64,000 nt of DNA from Prasinococcaceae sp. CCMP 1430 (taxonomy: Eukaryota; Prasinodermophyta; Palmophyllophyceae; Prasinococcales; Prasinococcaceae). The notes under the pieces were generated by a model. That model worked only from the letters and a program-made list of their open reading frames with translations, made no database searches and had not been told where the DNA came from. Below are positions 10,201-20,600 of this stretch, piece by piece (the first letter of the stretch is position 1; each line of letters opens with the position of its first letter). Made by a program: the position numbers and the translations under genes. Location of the stretch: positions 673,403 to 737,402 of the forward strand of contig RQSC01000015.1 of NCBI GenBank assembly GCA_013416795.1. Direction: 5' to 3'.

Positions 10201-13184
10201 GGATCGGATGCATTGTGTGGGCGTACAGAAGTACGTGCTCGACGAACTCTTCGGAAAGCATGTGTACGACAGCCGTGCGAATGCGCGCGCCAGCGGCACG
10301 GTGTGGCTCCTGAGCGTCATCCGCTTTTGCGGCAATGACTGCGCAGGCGCACAAGAGGCCCTGCCCGAGGCACAGGAAGCGTTCGGCCAGCTACTGGGCG
10401 ACACGCACGAACTGACGTCTGAGATGGCTAGCCGTGGCATGAGCATCGTGTACCAGCTTGGCGATCCGACCACGCGCGCGCGCCTTGTACAGGATCTCGT
10501 AGACAACCTTACCGGTAAGGTCAAGCGCAACCGCCGCATCAAGGTTGCGGGCGACACCGAGGTCTTTCAGTCGGGCTCGATGGGCGAGACACCTGATGGG
10601 AAGGGCTTGTCCACGTACAAGGAGCTCTGCTCGCTCGCGTCTGAAATGGGCAAACCCGACCTTGTGTACAAGTTCATGGACTTGGCCAACCATCAGGCGA
10701 GCCTGAAGAGCGCTCGCGGCGCGGCGTTCGGCGCGATGGGCGTGGCCGCGCAGGCGGGCGAGGCACTCGCTCCTCACCTGCCAAAGCTCTTCCCAAAGCT
10801 CTACCGCATGCAGTACGACCCTTCACCCGCTGTGCAGGATGCCATGTCGGGCATTATCAAATCGCTGGTGGATGACGTGCGCGGTGCTGTCGACAAATAC
10901 TACGCAGAGGTCATGGCCGAGTGCATCAGCAGCATTAGCGGCAGACTGTGGCGCTCGCGCGAGGCCGCGTGCTGTGCGGCAGCGGACGCACTCTCGGGGC
11001 GGCCGCACGAGCTTATTGCACCGCACCTGGAGCAGCTCTGGACCCTGTCGCTGCGTGCGCTGGACGACATCAAGGAGACCGTTCGCAGCGCCGCCACGAC
11101 ACTCGCACGAGCGCTCGCATCAAACACGCTGCGGTTGGTCGATCCAAAGCTCACCAAGCCGGATCTGTGCGCGAGCACGGCTGCGTCCGTGTTCCCCATC
11201 ATCCTCGAGAAGGGTATCACGTCGTCCGCCAAGGAAGTGTCAGCATTTTCGGTCGGATTCCTCATCAAATTGGTGGAGGCCGCCGGCGAGCAGTGCCGGC
11301 CGCACATTCCTGACGTAGCCGTGTGCATGCTCGAGGCGATGTCCACGATGGAGAGTGCTACCATCAATTACCTCAGCCTGCACTCTCAAAAGGTGCGCAT
11401 CGAAGAGAGGGCGCCACTGCTCGGCGTTCGCGCTGACAGGTGCCGCCGCGCTGCTGTGCGCATTGCTGACCCGCGTCACTCGCATGCGCGTCCTACCGGT
11501 GCCGCCCTCTCGCCAGTACGACATTGACACTGCCAAGCTCGAAGAGGCGCGGGCGAACGCCAACTCTGGCTCGCCTGCACACGACGCGCTGCAACTCTGC
11601 GTACGCTTCCTGGATGAGGAGAGTCTCGCCGCGCTCGTGCCGAGACTCACGTCGCTGGCAGGCTCTGGGGTGGGCCTCCCGACGAGGGTGGGTGTCGCCA
11701 AGCTCACGCAGAGCCTCGCTGCGCGCCACGCCTCGTCCGTGAAACCCCACGCGAAGACGCTCTGCAAGGCATTCATCTCTGGCGCCGACCGCGAGTCTAG
11801 CGCCGCCACGCGCAAGGCGTACTACGCCGCAGTTGCTGCCTTGACCAAGCTCATGTCGGCGAAGGCGATCGGCAAAATCGTGGACAATGCCGTGCACGCC
11901 GCCGAGCGCGACGAGGATGGCGCGGTGCGCTCTGCGCAGCTGTTGCGTGAGATCAGCCGAGGTTCGCCTGATGCGCTCGCGCCGCACCTCTCGGCCATCC
12001 TACCGCTGGCATTTCTGCTGAAACACTCGACCGTCGCCGACCCTTCGCGGCCCGGCAAGACGAAGCAGACGCCTATCGGTGCCGCCTTTGCGGACGTGTG
12101 GGACGAAAACACTGCGAGTGCCGCGTCTAGCCTGCGCCTCTACCAGAAGGAGTGTGTGGGCAGAGTTGTGGAGGCGCTGCAGGCGTCCTCGTATGAACGC
12201 AAGCGTGAGGGTGCACGCGCGGCGATCACTCTGGCCACGGAGCTCAAGGGTGATGTGGCGAGCAACGGTGCTGCCGCAGAAGTGATACCAGCATTAGTGG
12301 CCAACGTGCCCGGGCGCATCTACGAGGGCAAAGAGGAAGTACTCGACGCGATAGGCACCGTGGTGTCTACATCCGCGAAGGCAATGTGCGCCGAGGGCGC
12401 CACAGTCGGAAACAGTGGTGCCTGCGAGGATGCTGCATCCTCGTTGGTCGCTTCACTGAAGCGCGGGCAGACCAAGTGGAGAGAGGCGGCCACTGCCGCG
12501 CTGAGCTCGATCGTGAGCGCCATGAGCGCCGAGCCCGCGTGTGCCACCCGGAGCAAGGTCCTGGCGCTCTGTGTGCCGACGCTCCTACAGAGTGCGAGCG
12601 GAGCCCTGGAGGGTGACGATGATGGCAGCTCTGGAGGCTTGCCGAGCGAGGGCTCTGGCAAGGTCATGGGCGCGGTGGGCGCCAAAGCGGAAGAAGAAGC
12701 GGCGCGCGCGGTCGCAGATGCGCGCGTTGCGACAGTCTCGATGCGAGCGCGGCGCGCGGCAGCTCTGCGCGCGCTGTGTGCGCTGCTTCGCGACGCTGGA
12801 GAGGCGGCACTGGTCGAGGCCGGCGCGACCGTCGAGGCGTGCGCTGCTTCAGCCGTGTCTGCCACCGCCGACGCCTCGGCGTGGGAGGCGCAGGTTGCGG
12901 CATTGGAGCTTGCCGTGGTGATGTTCGAGGCGCCATCCTCGTCCAGTGCTGCATGGGCTGGTGACCTGCTCGCCGCGTGCTTGAGCTGCGCCGATGCCAC
13001 CGCCAACGGCTCGACGTCCCAAGCGCGCGAGGCCGCCATGGGCGCGCTGGCAGCGTGCATGGGCGGCATGAGTGTGGGCGATAGCACTGCCGCCGACCGC
13101 GCCCGCGCGAGCATAGAAAAAGCTGCGCAGCATGATGGCTCCGGCTCCGTGCGCGCCGCCGCGTTGCGGGCGCTCGACAGGTGA
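7223..13184 (+). CDS. ECM29: ECM29 proteasome adaptor/scaffold, HEAT-repeat protein
   Basis: ECM29 tethers the 26S proteasome core to its cap and helps quality control. Two exons, 7223-11392 and 11517-13184, give 1945 residues, near the roughly 1850 of the human protein. The 124-base intron has a GTGCGC donor and a CCAG acceptor, both phase 0. The start is fixed by the family N-terminus: AQLDNVLTRLAMTDDSKLE, LPQLVAQLG, LSHVNKRVRS, and LVLNFAIVYIEMAFARA. After the intron, LVPRLTSLAGSGVGLPTRVG matches a conserved ECM29 block. The rest is helical HEAT-type repeat. The last codons run into GACAGGTGAGC, which looks like a splice donor, but only 56 bases separate this stop from the convergent gene, so I take TGA as the stop. 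Confidence 0.9.
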
Positions 13185-13240
13185 GCACACTCTAATAGTA
13201 CGATTTCACATGCGATTAACCCGCTATCTCGCGCTCGCGC

Positions 13241-16200
13241 TCATCGCATCGTCCTGGCGATACTTTTCCTCAGCATCGAGTTGCTCTTGAGAAGCTCGTC
13301 ACCCTGCACGCTCGACAAGGAATCGGGCGTGGCTTGCTCGTCATCCTTTAGCTTTTGCTTTGGATGCTCTCGGTGAGATTCGCCGGTGGTGTCGGCGCCG
13401 CCTGCATCGAGGCTGGGCGGCAGCAAAGGTACCTCTGCAACGGGCACATTGGCGCCGCACGCGTCCTTGAGTTGCGCATTCTCGTCGCAGATGGCACTCA
13501 AGAGAGCCTCAGTCGCGTGGTCGTGTTGTTGCGTCTTTGCGATCAAACCCTGCGCCAGGCGACGGGCGGCAAGCAGTTCACTGGCAAGCGAGTCGACTAC
13601 TGCATTGCTCAGCGAGCCGGCGGCGGTCCGAGCCCCAGAGCCGCCCCCTTCGTTGCGGGCACTGGCGTCGGCATGCGCGTGGGCACCCGCATCGGCATGA
13701 ACTGCCGCCCCTGATTCGTTGTCGAACGTAGCCTGCGCGTCCGCAAAGCCATCTTCCGGGCCGAGACAATCGGCGGAATCGTGGCTCCCCTCGACCACAT
13801 CTTCCTGGGACGTTGTGTGCTCCGCTGGCACGGGAATGCCAGCGGCCGGCGCGGCAATTGTGTGTGTGTGCACGTTGTCGTCGGCCCGCTGGTCAGCGGC
13901 ACCGATGGGGGCGAGCTCCGCGCGTCCTCCCTTGCGCGCGTGTGCAGATTTGGAATGATCGCCACGAGCCTTCGCCTTGGCCTCCGCGGCTTCGAGCCTC
14001 TTCTTGAGCACTTTGACAGCCCTCTTGAAGAGAGCGCGCTCCTTCGTTGAGGCCTCTGCCCTTGCGCGCAGCCGCACCACCTCATCACGTAGCGGCGCGA
14101 GGCGAGCGCAGCGCTCACGTGCGCGCTCGGCCTCCCCCCGCGCCGCATCGCGCTCCTCTCTGAGGGCCGCAGCAGCGCGCCGCGCCGACGTGGCAGCCGC
14201 TGCCTCGACCTCAGCATCCGCCGCCTTGGCGCTGCACTTTGTTGCCTGGGCTACCGCCTCCGATGCCGCCGACTCAAGAACACTGATCCTCTCGTTGAGC
14301 GTTTGAATGGTTCTCCTCGCCTCAGCGGCGCCCTCCTCCAAGGCACCCGCGCGGGCATCGGCGGCCGATGCAGCATTCGTTGCGGCCGCTTGTTTTCGCT
14401 CAGCCTCGTCGCATGCCGCACGAGCAGCTAGGATATCTTTCTGTGCCTGCTCGTACTGTGCCTTGATCGCTGACAGCGACACGTCCGTGGTGTGGGAGCG
14501 CTTACGCAGCTTTGCATGCGCCTCCTCGGCCTCCTTCTGCTTCTTGAGCGCCTCGGCGATCTTTGCTTCAGCTGCGCTGGCCCGTCTCTCCGCATTGCGC
14601 TTAGCACTGCGCACACGAGCGAGCTCTTCGGCAGCGCTTGTGGCTTGCTTCTCGAAGGCGGCCCGGGACTTGACCTTCTTGTCAAGTGCATCGCGCTCGG
14701 ATTCGAGCGAGTGCACGCGCTCTGTAGCGGCGCGCTCCGCGCGGCGACAGGCTGCGGCCTTCGATCGAGCCAACTCCGCCGACTCGTACGCCTCGGCGGC
14801 AGATGCCTCGGCAGCCTCCGCCCGCTTTCCGGCGTCAACGAGAGCGGCCTGCTTGGCGACGAGATCAGTCTCTACTGCGGCAGCCTTACGCTCTGCCGAT
14901 GCAGCTTGAGCCTCCACATCTTTGAGGGCCTCGATGCGCTCGTTGGCAGAGTCCAATTTCTTTTGCAGTCTTTCACACTTGGCATTGGATGCGTCCAGGG
15001 CAGCCGCCGATCTCTGAGCTGCCTCCGTGAAGCGCGCGACCTCGTCCGCGTGCAGCCTCTTGAGCGTTTCTGCGCGATTCACCGTCCCCGAGTGCATGTC
15101 CAAAGCTCTCGATGCCTCGACCTTGTACTCGTCGGCTGCGCGCTTGGCGTGCTCGAGCTCGCGCAGGGCAGTATGCGCCTCGGCGCTAGCCGCGGCGGCG
15201 CGGGCGTCCGCATGCTGAACCTCTGCTTCGGCTTTTGCGCCGCGCGCCGCGGCTGCCTTTGCGGCCGCTGCCGTCTCGTCCACAGCCTTGATGAGGCTCG
15301 CGCTTTGCTCCTTGGCGGCGAGCACTTCAAGCTTCGCAGCGCGTGCGTCGCTCTGAGCCGTCTCGAGTTGAGCAAGCAGCTCCCTCTGCTGCTCCTCGGA
15401 GGCGTTCAGCTGTTCACGCATTCGCTCGACTAGGGCAGCCGCGGCCTCAGTAGCTGCAGCCTCGGCTTGTGCGGCTGCGTGTGCCTCAGCAGTCGGACGG
15501 GGACTGCCGACGGCAACCATTTCTCTGCTGTGCACGCTCTCGGCCATCTCTCTGTGCTGTGCGCGCATCGCGTCGACTGCCTCGTTAGCGTCAACAACGC
15601 GGCGCTCGCTTTCCCTCAGTTTGCGCTCGAGCACTGCACACTTCTCGGTCAATGCCGCTTTGTGAGCCTCAGCATGGCGGCGGCGGCGCTCGGAAGAGAG
15701 CAGGGCCTCGGCGCCTGCCTTCTCAACGGCCGTGCAGCGCGCCTCGGTGTCCCGGACGTTCTTGGAAGCCCCGTCGATCGCACTTCGCAAACGCTGCAAC
15801 TCCTGCTCTGCGGCAATCACAGCGCTCTCCAACGCCTGTCGCCTCGCCACCTCGGCCGCGTGTGTCTCGTCCGCCTTGATGAGCTCCTCCGCGTTGGGAT
15901 GCGCCGCCATCTCAGCGCGGGCCTTCGCAGCGTCCTCTTCGGCCCGCCTCGCCTTCTCCTCTGCAAAGGCCACCTGTGCCCTCCAACGCTCGGCCTGGGC
16001 CGCGGCCTCATCGGCACGCTGCTCTGCCTCCACCACGCGCGAGTCGGCAGCGTCCAGACGGCGAAATGCCTCTGCCACACGTCGACGAAGGAGCTCCGAC
16101 TCGGCGCACGGGGTCGGCGCTGCGGCGGCGGCGGCAGCAGTGGCGGTAGCCTCGGCCATGGCCGCCAGGGCAGACGGTGTACCGCTTTCGCCTCCTGGCG

Positions 16201-17611
16201 GCGATGGAAGCGATTGAGCCAGCGAGGCAGCGCACTCCGCCGCCTGCCATTCCGCCTCAAGCTGCGCTGCCTCCTCACGCGCCTCGGCAGCAGCGGCGGC
16301 GGCAGCGGCGGCAGTCTCGGCGCTCTTGAGGGCGGACCTGCGAATGGCTTCGAGGTCTCCCGCAGGCGACAGCAGCGCCCTGGAGCGTGCCTTGGATGCT
16401 GGCGTGCTCGCAGCCGACCATGTGCCCTGGACACCGCTCCTCCGACCGCCTTTAGGCCGCGAGGGCGTCACCAGGCCGGCCTCTTCCATCTCTCCAAATG
16501 CGCGCTGCAGCTCCCGCATCGGGCTGCACGGGCTAGAGAGACGCGCAGCGCGGTCGGTCACGTTACCTGTGCTGTCGATCACTGCCTTGACCGCGCGGGC
16601 CAGCCTGCGCACCCGCCCCTCGGCGGCACGGCGGCCGCCTTCGGCGGCAGCCAGCGCCTCCTGAAGCCTGTCTCGATCCGCCGTCGCGCTCTCGAAGGCC
16701 TCGTTGGCGAGGCGCAGCGCCGCCTCGGCCTCTTCGAGGCGCGCCTCGAGCGCATTGCACGCGGCGGCGCGCTCCTCAGTAGCCTCGGCGTCGTCCATCG
16801 CCACCGCAAGCGCCGCACCGACGCTGCAGTCAGCGGCCTCGGCGACGCTGCGGGCAGCGACAGCACGCGCCGCCGTCACGCTCGCCTCGCCGGCCTTGGC
16901 GTCGTCTGCGCGGCGCTCCGCCGCGGCCAGATCCTTGCGCGCGGCGGCCGCCGCGGCCGCCGCCTCCTTTGCCGCGCGCTCGGCCTTGGCGACACGCGAG
17001 CGCAGCTGCGCTCCCTCCGCAGCCATTTCCTTGCACTGACGCGTGAGCTCGGCCACCGTCTTGGCGGCTGAGGCGTGCGTCTCGCCGGGCGTGTCGCCTT
17101 CGTCGGCCTGGCGATGGAGCAGGTCCTCTGCTTCGGCCTGCGTGGCCTCGAGCGCGCGGAGCATTTCTTGCTGAGCAGCAAGCGCGGCACGCAGCGCTGC
17201 ATCCTCGCGTAGCACCTCCTGCAGCCGCTGCAGCCCCGCCTTGTGCTTACACGCGAGCTCGAAGGCACGCCCACGCTCCGCCGCGAGAGCGCGCTCCGCA
17301 TCGTCCGCGATGGCGGCGCGACTCTCGAGCTGCGCCGCCGCGGCCTCGGCGGCGGCGAGACGACCCGTGAGCTCCCGCACGCGTGACACCAACGCCTCGT
17401 TCTCCTTTAGCACTGCGCTCGAGTGTGCCCGCGCGAACGCCGCCACTTTGCGCGTGCTCTGTGCTGACGGCGGCACGTCACGCGCTGGTTTGGACCCTGC
17501 GGACGACGCGAAGTCGGCGTTTGGGCTCATCGCCGCCAGCGGGCTGCGCGCCCCCGCGCCTGGCCTCGTCGCCACCGCCGCCGTCGCGGGCGGTGACGCC
17601 GGCTCCTCCAT
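13241..17611 (-). CDS. Very long Ala-rich coiled-coil protein, unknown function
   Basis: An uninterrupted frame of 1456 residues. A short Pro/Ala-rich head (MEEPASPPATAAVA) is followed by almost continuous heptad-like sequence rich in Ala, Glu, Arg and Lys, for example VRELTGRLAAAEAAAAQLE and AEEKARRAEEDAAKARAEM, up to about residue 1230. A Ser/Gly/Asp-rich linker follows and the tail ends SMLRKSIARTMR. No catalytic motif was seen, so a structural role (centrosome, basal body, Golgi tether or nuclear matrix) is only a guess. The start at 17611 has a strong GCCATGG context but lies inside the 3' end of the SPT6 frame. A second in-frame ATG at 17530 overlaps the SPT6 stop as ATGA. The 3' end faces ECM29. 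Confidence 0.75.
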   Translation of the reverse strand: MEEPASPPATAAVATRPGAGARSPLAAMSPNADFASSAGSKPARDVPPSAQSTRKVAAFARAHSSAVLKENEALVSRVRELTGRLAAAEAAAAQLESRAAIADDAERALAAERGRAFELACKHKAGLQRLQEVLREDAALRAALAAQQEMLRALEATQAEAEDLLHRQADEGDTPGETHASAAKTVAELTRQCKEMAAEGAQLRSRVAKAERAAKEAAAAAAAARKDLAAAERRADDAKAGEASVTAARAVAARSVAEAADCSVGAALAVAMDDAEATEERAAACNALEARLEEAEAALRLANEAFESATADRDRLQEALAAAEGGRRAAEGRVRRLARAVKAVIDSTGNVTDRAARLSSPCSPMRELQRAFGEMEEAGLVTPSRPKGGRRSGVQGTWSAASTPASKARSRALLSPAGDLEAIRRSALKSAETAAAAAAAAAEAREEAAQLEAEWQAAECAASLAQSLPSPPGGESGTPSALAAMAEATATAAAAAAAPTPCAESELLRRRVAEAFRRLDAADSRVVEAEQRADEAAAQAERWRAQVAFAEEKARRAEEDAAKARAEMAAHPNAEELIKADETHAAEVARRQALESAVIAAEQELQRLRSAIDGASKNVRDTEARCTAVEKAGAEALLSSERRRRHAEAHKAALTEKCAVLERKLRESERRVVDANEAVDAMRAQHREMAESVHSREMVAVGSPRPTAEAHAAAQAEAAATEAAAALVERMREQLNASEEQQRELLAQLETAQSDARAAKLEVLAAKEQSASLIKAVDETAAAAKAAAARGAKAEAEVQHADARAAAASAEAHTALRELEHAKRAADEYKVEASRALDMHSGTVNRAETLKRLHADEVARFTEAAQRSAAALDASNAKCERLQKKLDSANERIEALKDVEAQAASAERKAAAVETDLVAKQAALVDAGKRAEAAEASAAEAYESAELARSKAAACRRAERAATERVHSLESERDALDKKVKSRAAFEKQATSAAEELARVRSAKRNAERRASAAEAKIAEALKKQKEAEEAHAKLRKRSHTTDVSLSAIKAQYEQAQKDILAARAACDEAERKQAAATNAASAADARAGALEEGAAEARRTIQTLNERISVLESAASEAVAQATKCSAKAADAEVEAAAATSARRAAAALREERDAARGEAERARERCARLAPLRDEVVRLRARAEASTKERALFKRAVKVLKKRLEAAEAKAKARGDHSKSAHARKGGRAELAPIGAADQRADDNVHTHTIAAPAAGIPVPAEHTTSQEDVVEGSHDSADCLGPEDGFADAQATFDNESGAAVHADAGAHAHADASARNEGGGSGARTAAGSLSNAVVDSLASELLAARRLAQGLIAKTQQHDHATEALLSAICDENAQLKDACGANVPVAEVPLLPPSLDAGGADTTGESHREHPKQKLKDDEQATPDSLSSVQGDELLKSNSMLRKSIARTMR

Positions 17612-20600
17612 GGCAAGCAGCGCTGGCCGGCGGGCGGGCCAGGCGGGCCAGGCGGCCCGGGCGGCGGCCCGGGAGGGGCTCCGGGCGGGCCAGGCGGTGG
17701 CCCCGGCACCGCGTCGTAGCCGCCGGTCTCGTAGGCGTGCTGCGGCATCGGCGGCGGAGGGGGCGCCTGTTGCTGGCCGTAGCCGTACTGTGGCTCCGGC
17801 GCGTAGTTTGCGTACGCGTTGTGCTCAGGAGGTGGCGCCATCGGCTGGCCATAGCTGTCGTAGTTGCCGTAGTTGCCGTAGTCGCCACCCGCGTTGCCGT
17901 AGTTGCCACCGACGTCTGCCATGGGCGCGGCCGCGGGCTCCTGGCGCTGCTCCTGCCGCGGCGGCTCGGGGCTGCGCTTGAACTCCTTGACGACGTCGTC
18001 GAGAGTGGCGCGCTCGCGCGAGCGGAACTTGTAGCCGCGCGGCGTGATCTGTAGGTACTCATGGATGGGGGACGTCGTGCCCAGGATGCTGGCCAGCATG
18101 AGCAGGCCCGAGCGATCGCCGCCAGGCAGCGCGAAGAAGTACGGCGTGATGGCCGGGTTCTTCTCCTTTTGCTTGCGCAGAGCATCATCGACGGCGTGCT
18201 TGCTGGTGAGCTTGATGAACTTGCGGTACGAGATGGCGTTCTTGATGTGCTGCACGACCGGATCCACGTGGTGCACGAAGAGCTCATCGAGGTCGTCGTA
18301 GTTCTGCCCGTCCACGGTGAGGGGTCTGCCCAACACCAGATGGTTGGCAGTCTGTGAGCCGACGACGTCGTCCTTCTTGTTGCCCTCCTTGATATCCATG
18401 TCGGCGAACACGTCGGGGCACACCTTGTAAGTGAGGCTCAGGTGATTGGTGCCCTTGCTGCTGGGGCGCAACACAAACTCTCCAACTCTCTTCGAGCTCA
18501 GAGCCTCGACTGCCTCCGAGCGCGTGCAGTTCTTGAAGTACGGGTGGTCCACGCGGCGAGGGATGTACGATTTCACGGTCTTCCGCTTGGCGTCTTCCCG
18601 CTTCTTGCGCAAGAGCGCGTCGACCTCCCAGTGCATGTCGAAGTAGTGCGCGAGTCCAGACCTTTCGTCTTTGTCCATAAGCTTGTCGGCGAGCAAGCCC
18701 GATCTCTTGCCCACCTGCACGCTGAATCTTTCGTAGTCTGGAGGATTGAGCACTCGCACATCCACGGGCTCCCCCTTCTTGGCCACCTGGGTGAGAGATT
18801 CGATCTGGTCGTGAGCGGACAAGTAGTCCTCCTTGCGGCACCAACAGTCGATGCTCGGGTGGCCCACATCAAGCCTCACCTGCGCGTCGCCCACGTATTT
18901 GATGGTGGCCTTGATCACTCGGCCATATCGGAAGTGCTCCCACTCGTCTCCCAGCAGCAGCTTGAATACCTCGTAGGGGCTCGAGCCAGGCCACATGTAC
19001 ACGGGGCGAACCTCGCCGTACGGCCAAGTAAGCTCGGCGCGGATATCCGCAGCGCGCGCCTTGAAGGCTTCGTACTCGCTGTCCCACCCAGCGCATGATT
19101 GCATGTACTCGAGGTGGCGGTCATCGTACGACTGGCCTGCCACCTCGATGTTCTCGGCAGACCATTCCTCGTACGTCTCCTTCGGCGCCACCTTGGCGTA
19201 CCTCATGAAAGCCGCCTCCGAGTTGAGGTCGAGAGCCCACAGTTCGCGCAGCGCAGCGCGCCGGTCGCCGATCCAATGATCCTCGGCGCTCTCCACATCG
19301 AGGAACGTCTTGAGGGCGTCCTCAACGGCCGGTCGCATCGGAGGTTCTTGGTCCTCGCCCTCAGTCTCGCGCTTTCGCTTCGCCAGGACGGCATCCTGCG
19401 CGATCTCGCCCACCATGTCGGCGTAGACCTGCGAGTTGCGCGTGTCGTCGATGATGTCTGTCTCCTCGTACGAATGCCGATGGTCGTCCACGTGGCGTCT
19501 GTCAATGCGCAGCCCGGAGCAGGCGTTGCTGAACACCTTGTCGCCCATGCACTGCATCTTCGAGTCGTTGGTCGAGCTGGTGAGCAGCTGGATGCGCTTC
19601 AGCAGCGGCCCGTGCGCGCGCACCAAGTCAAGCAGCTTGCGCGCCTTGCGCGGGCCCAGGCCGCCGACGAACTGGAGGCAGCCCGTGCGCCAAGGATGCG
19701 CGATCGTGATGTTCAGGTCCACGCCCACCTGATTGACGAGCGATACCATGCACTGCGTCAGGACCTCCAGGCGGTCCTCCTTCGACAGCTGATCCTGCAG
19801 CGCGTGCAGGCGCAGGAGCGCGGCCACGTCCTTCTCGGCAACGAGGGCGGCGCCCGCAGCCATAGGATCCTGCACGCTTCGGCACAGAGAGACCGCGACA
19901 CGAACCTTCTCCGCCTGATCAGGCAGCTCCGTGAGCATGGCCTTCCCCTGCGCCAGCAGCGTGGCCATACGCTGGTCGGCATACTGCACGTCGAGGTGCT
20001 CCATGGCGTCCCTTGGGTGAAGCTCGACTAGCTTCTGATGCACCTCAGCCATTACCGTCTTGACGTTCTTCGCATACCGCGACGCCGAGCCAACCACGAC
20101 GACGTTCGGGCGGCTCTGGCGCATGAACTCGAGGCATCGATTGAAGTCGGTGCGCCACTTGCCCAGCATGACCGACTCGTTCGCAGTCTTGAAGTGTTTG
20201 TTTGGCTCTTCGAATCGTCTGACCTCGTACGCCAGTGCGGGCAGTGTCACGATCTCGGCAAGCTCCCCCGTGGTGTCGCAAATCACACAGACCACCGGGT
20301 CTTCCGAGCTGTCGCCTGCGATCACTGCCATGACCCGAATATCGCGGTGGTACGTTGTGGGCAAGGTAGGATCGCCGGCGTTCTCGCAGTAGCTGTGCGC
20401 CGGTGCTGCCGATACGAGCCCCCAGAACTTCTCCCCGATCTCGGACGCGACGAAGTCGCGAGAGATCTGCAGCATGCGCTGGCGCAGCTCGCGCTCGAAG
20501 GACTTGAGCAGCATGTCCACGGCGAGTGCGACTGCCTTCTCGCGCTCGTCATTCCACGCCTGAGCCACGGCCGACTCGCCGTCGCTGAGATACGCGCCGA

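Noticed and set aside
13179-13190. Splice donor CGACAGGTGAGC at the end of ECM29
   Set aside because: Good consensus, but only 56 bases remain before the convergent gene and the donor type differs from the GTGCG pattern; kept as the stop codon region.
15467-17071. Plus-strand frame of 534 codons opposite the coiled-coil gene
   Set aside because: Shadow of a repetitive Ala/Glu/Arg coiled coil; no recognisable domain.
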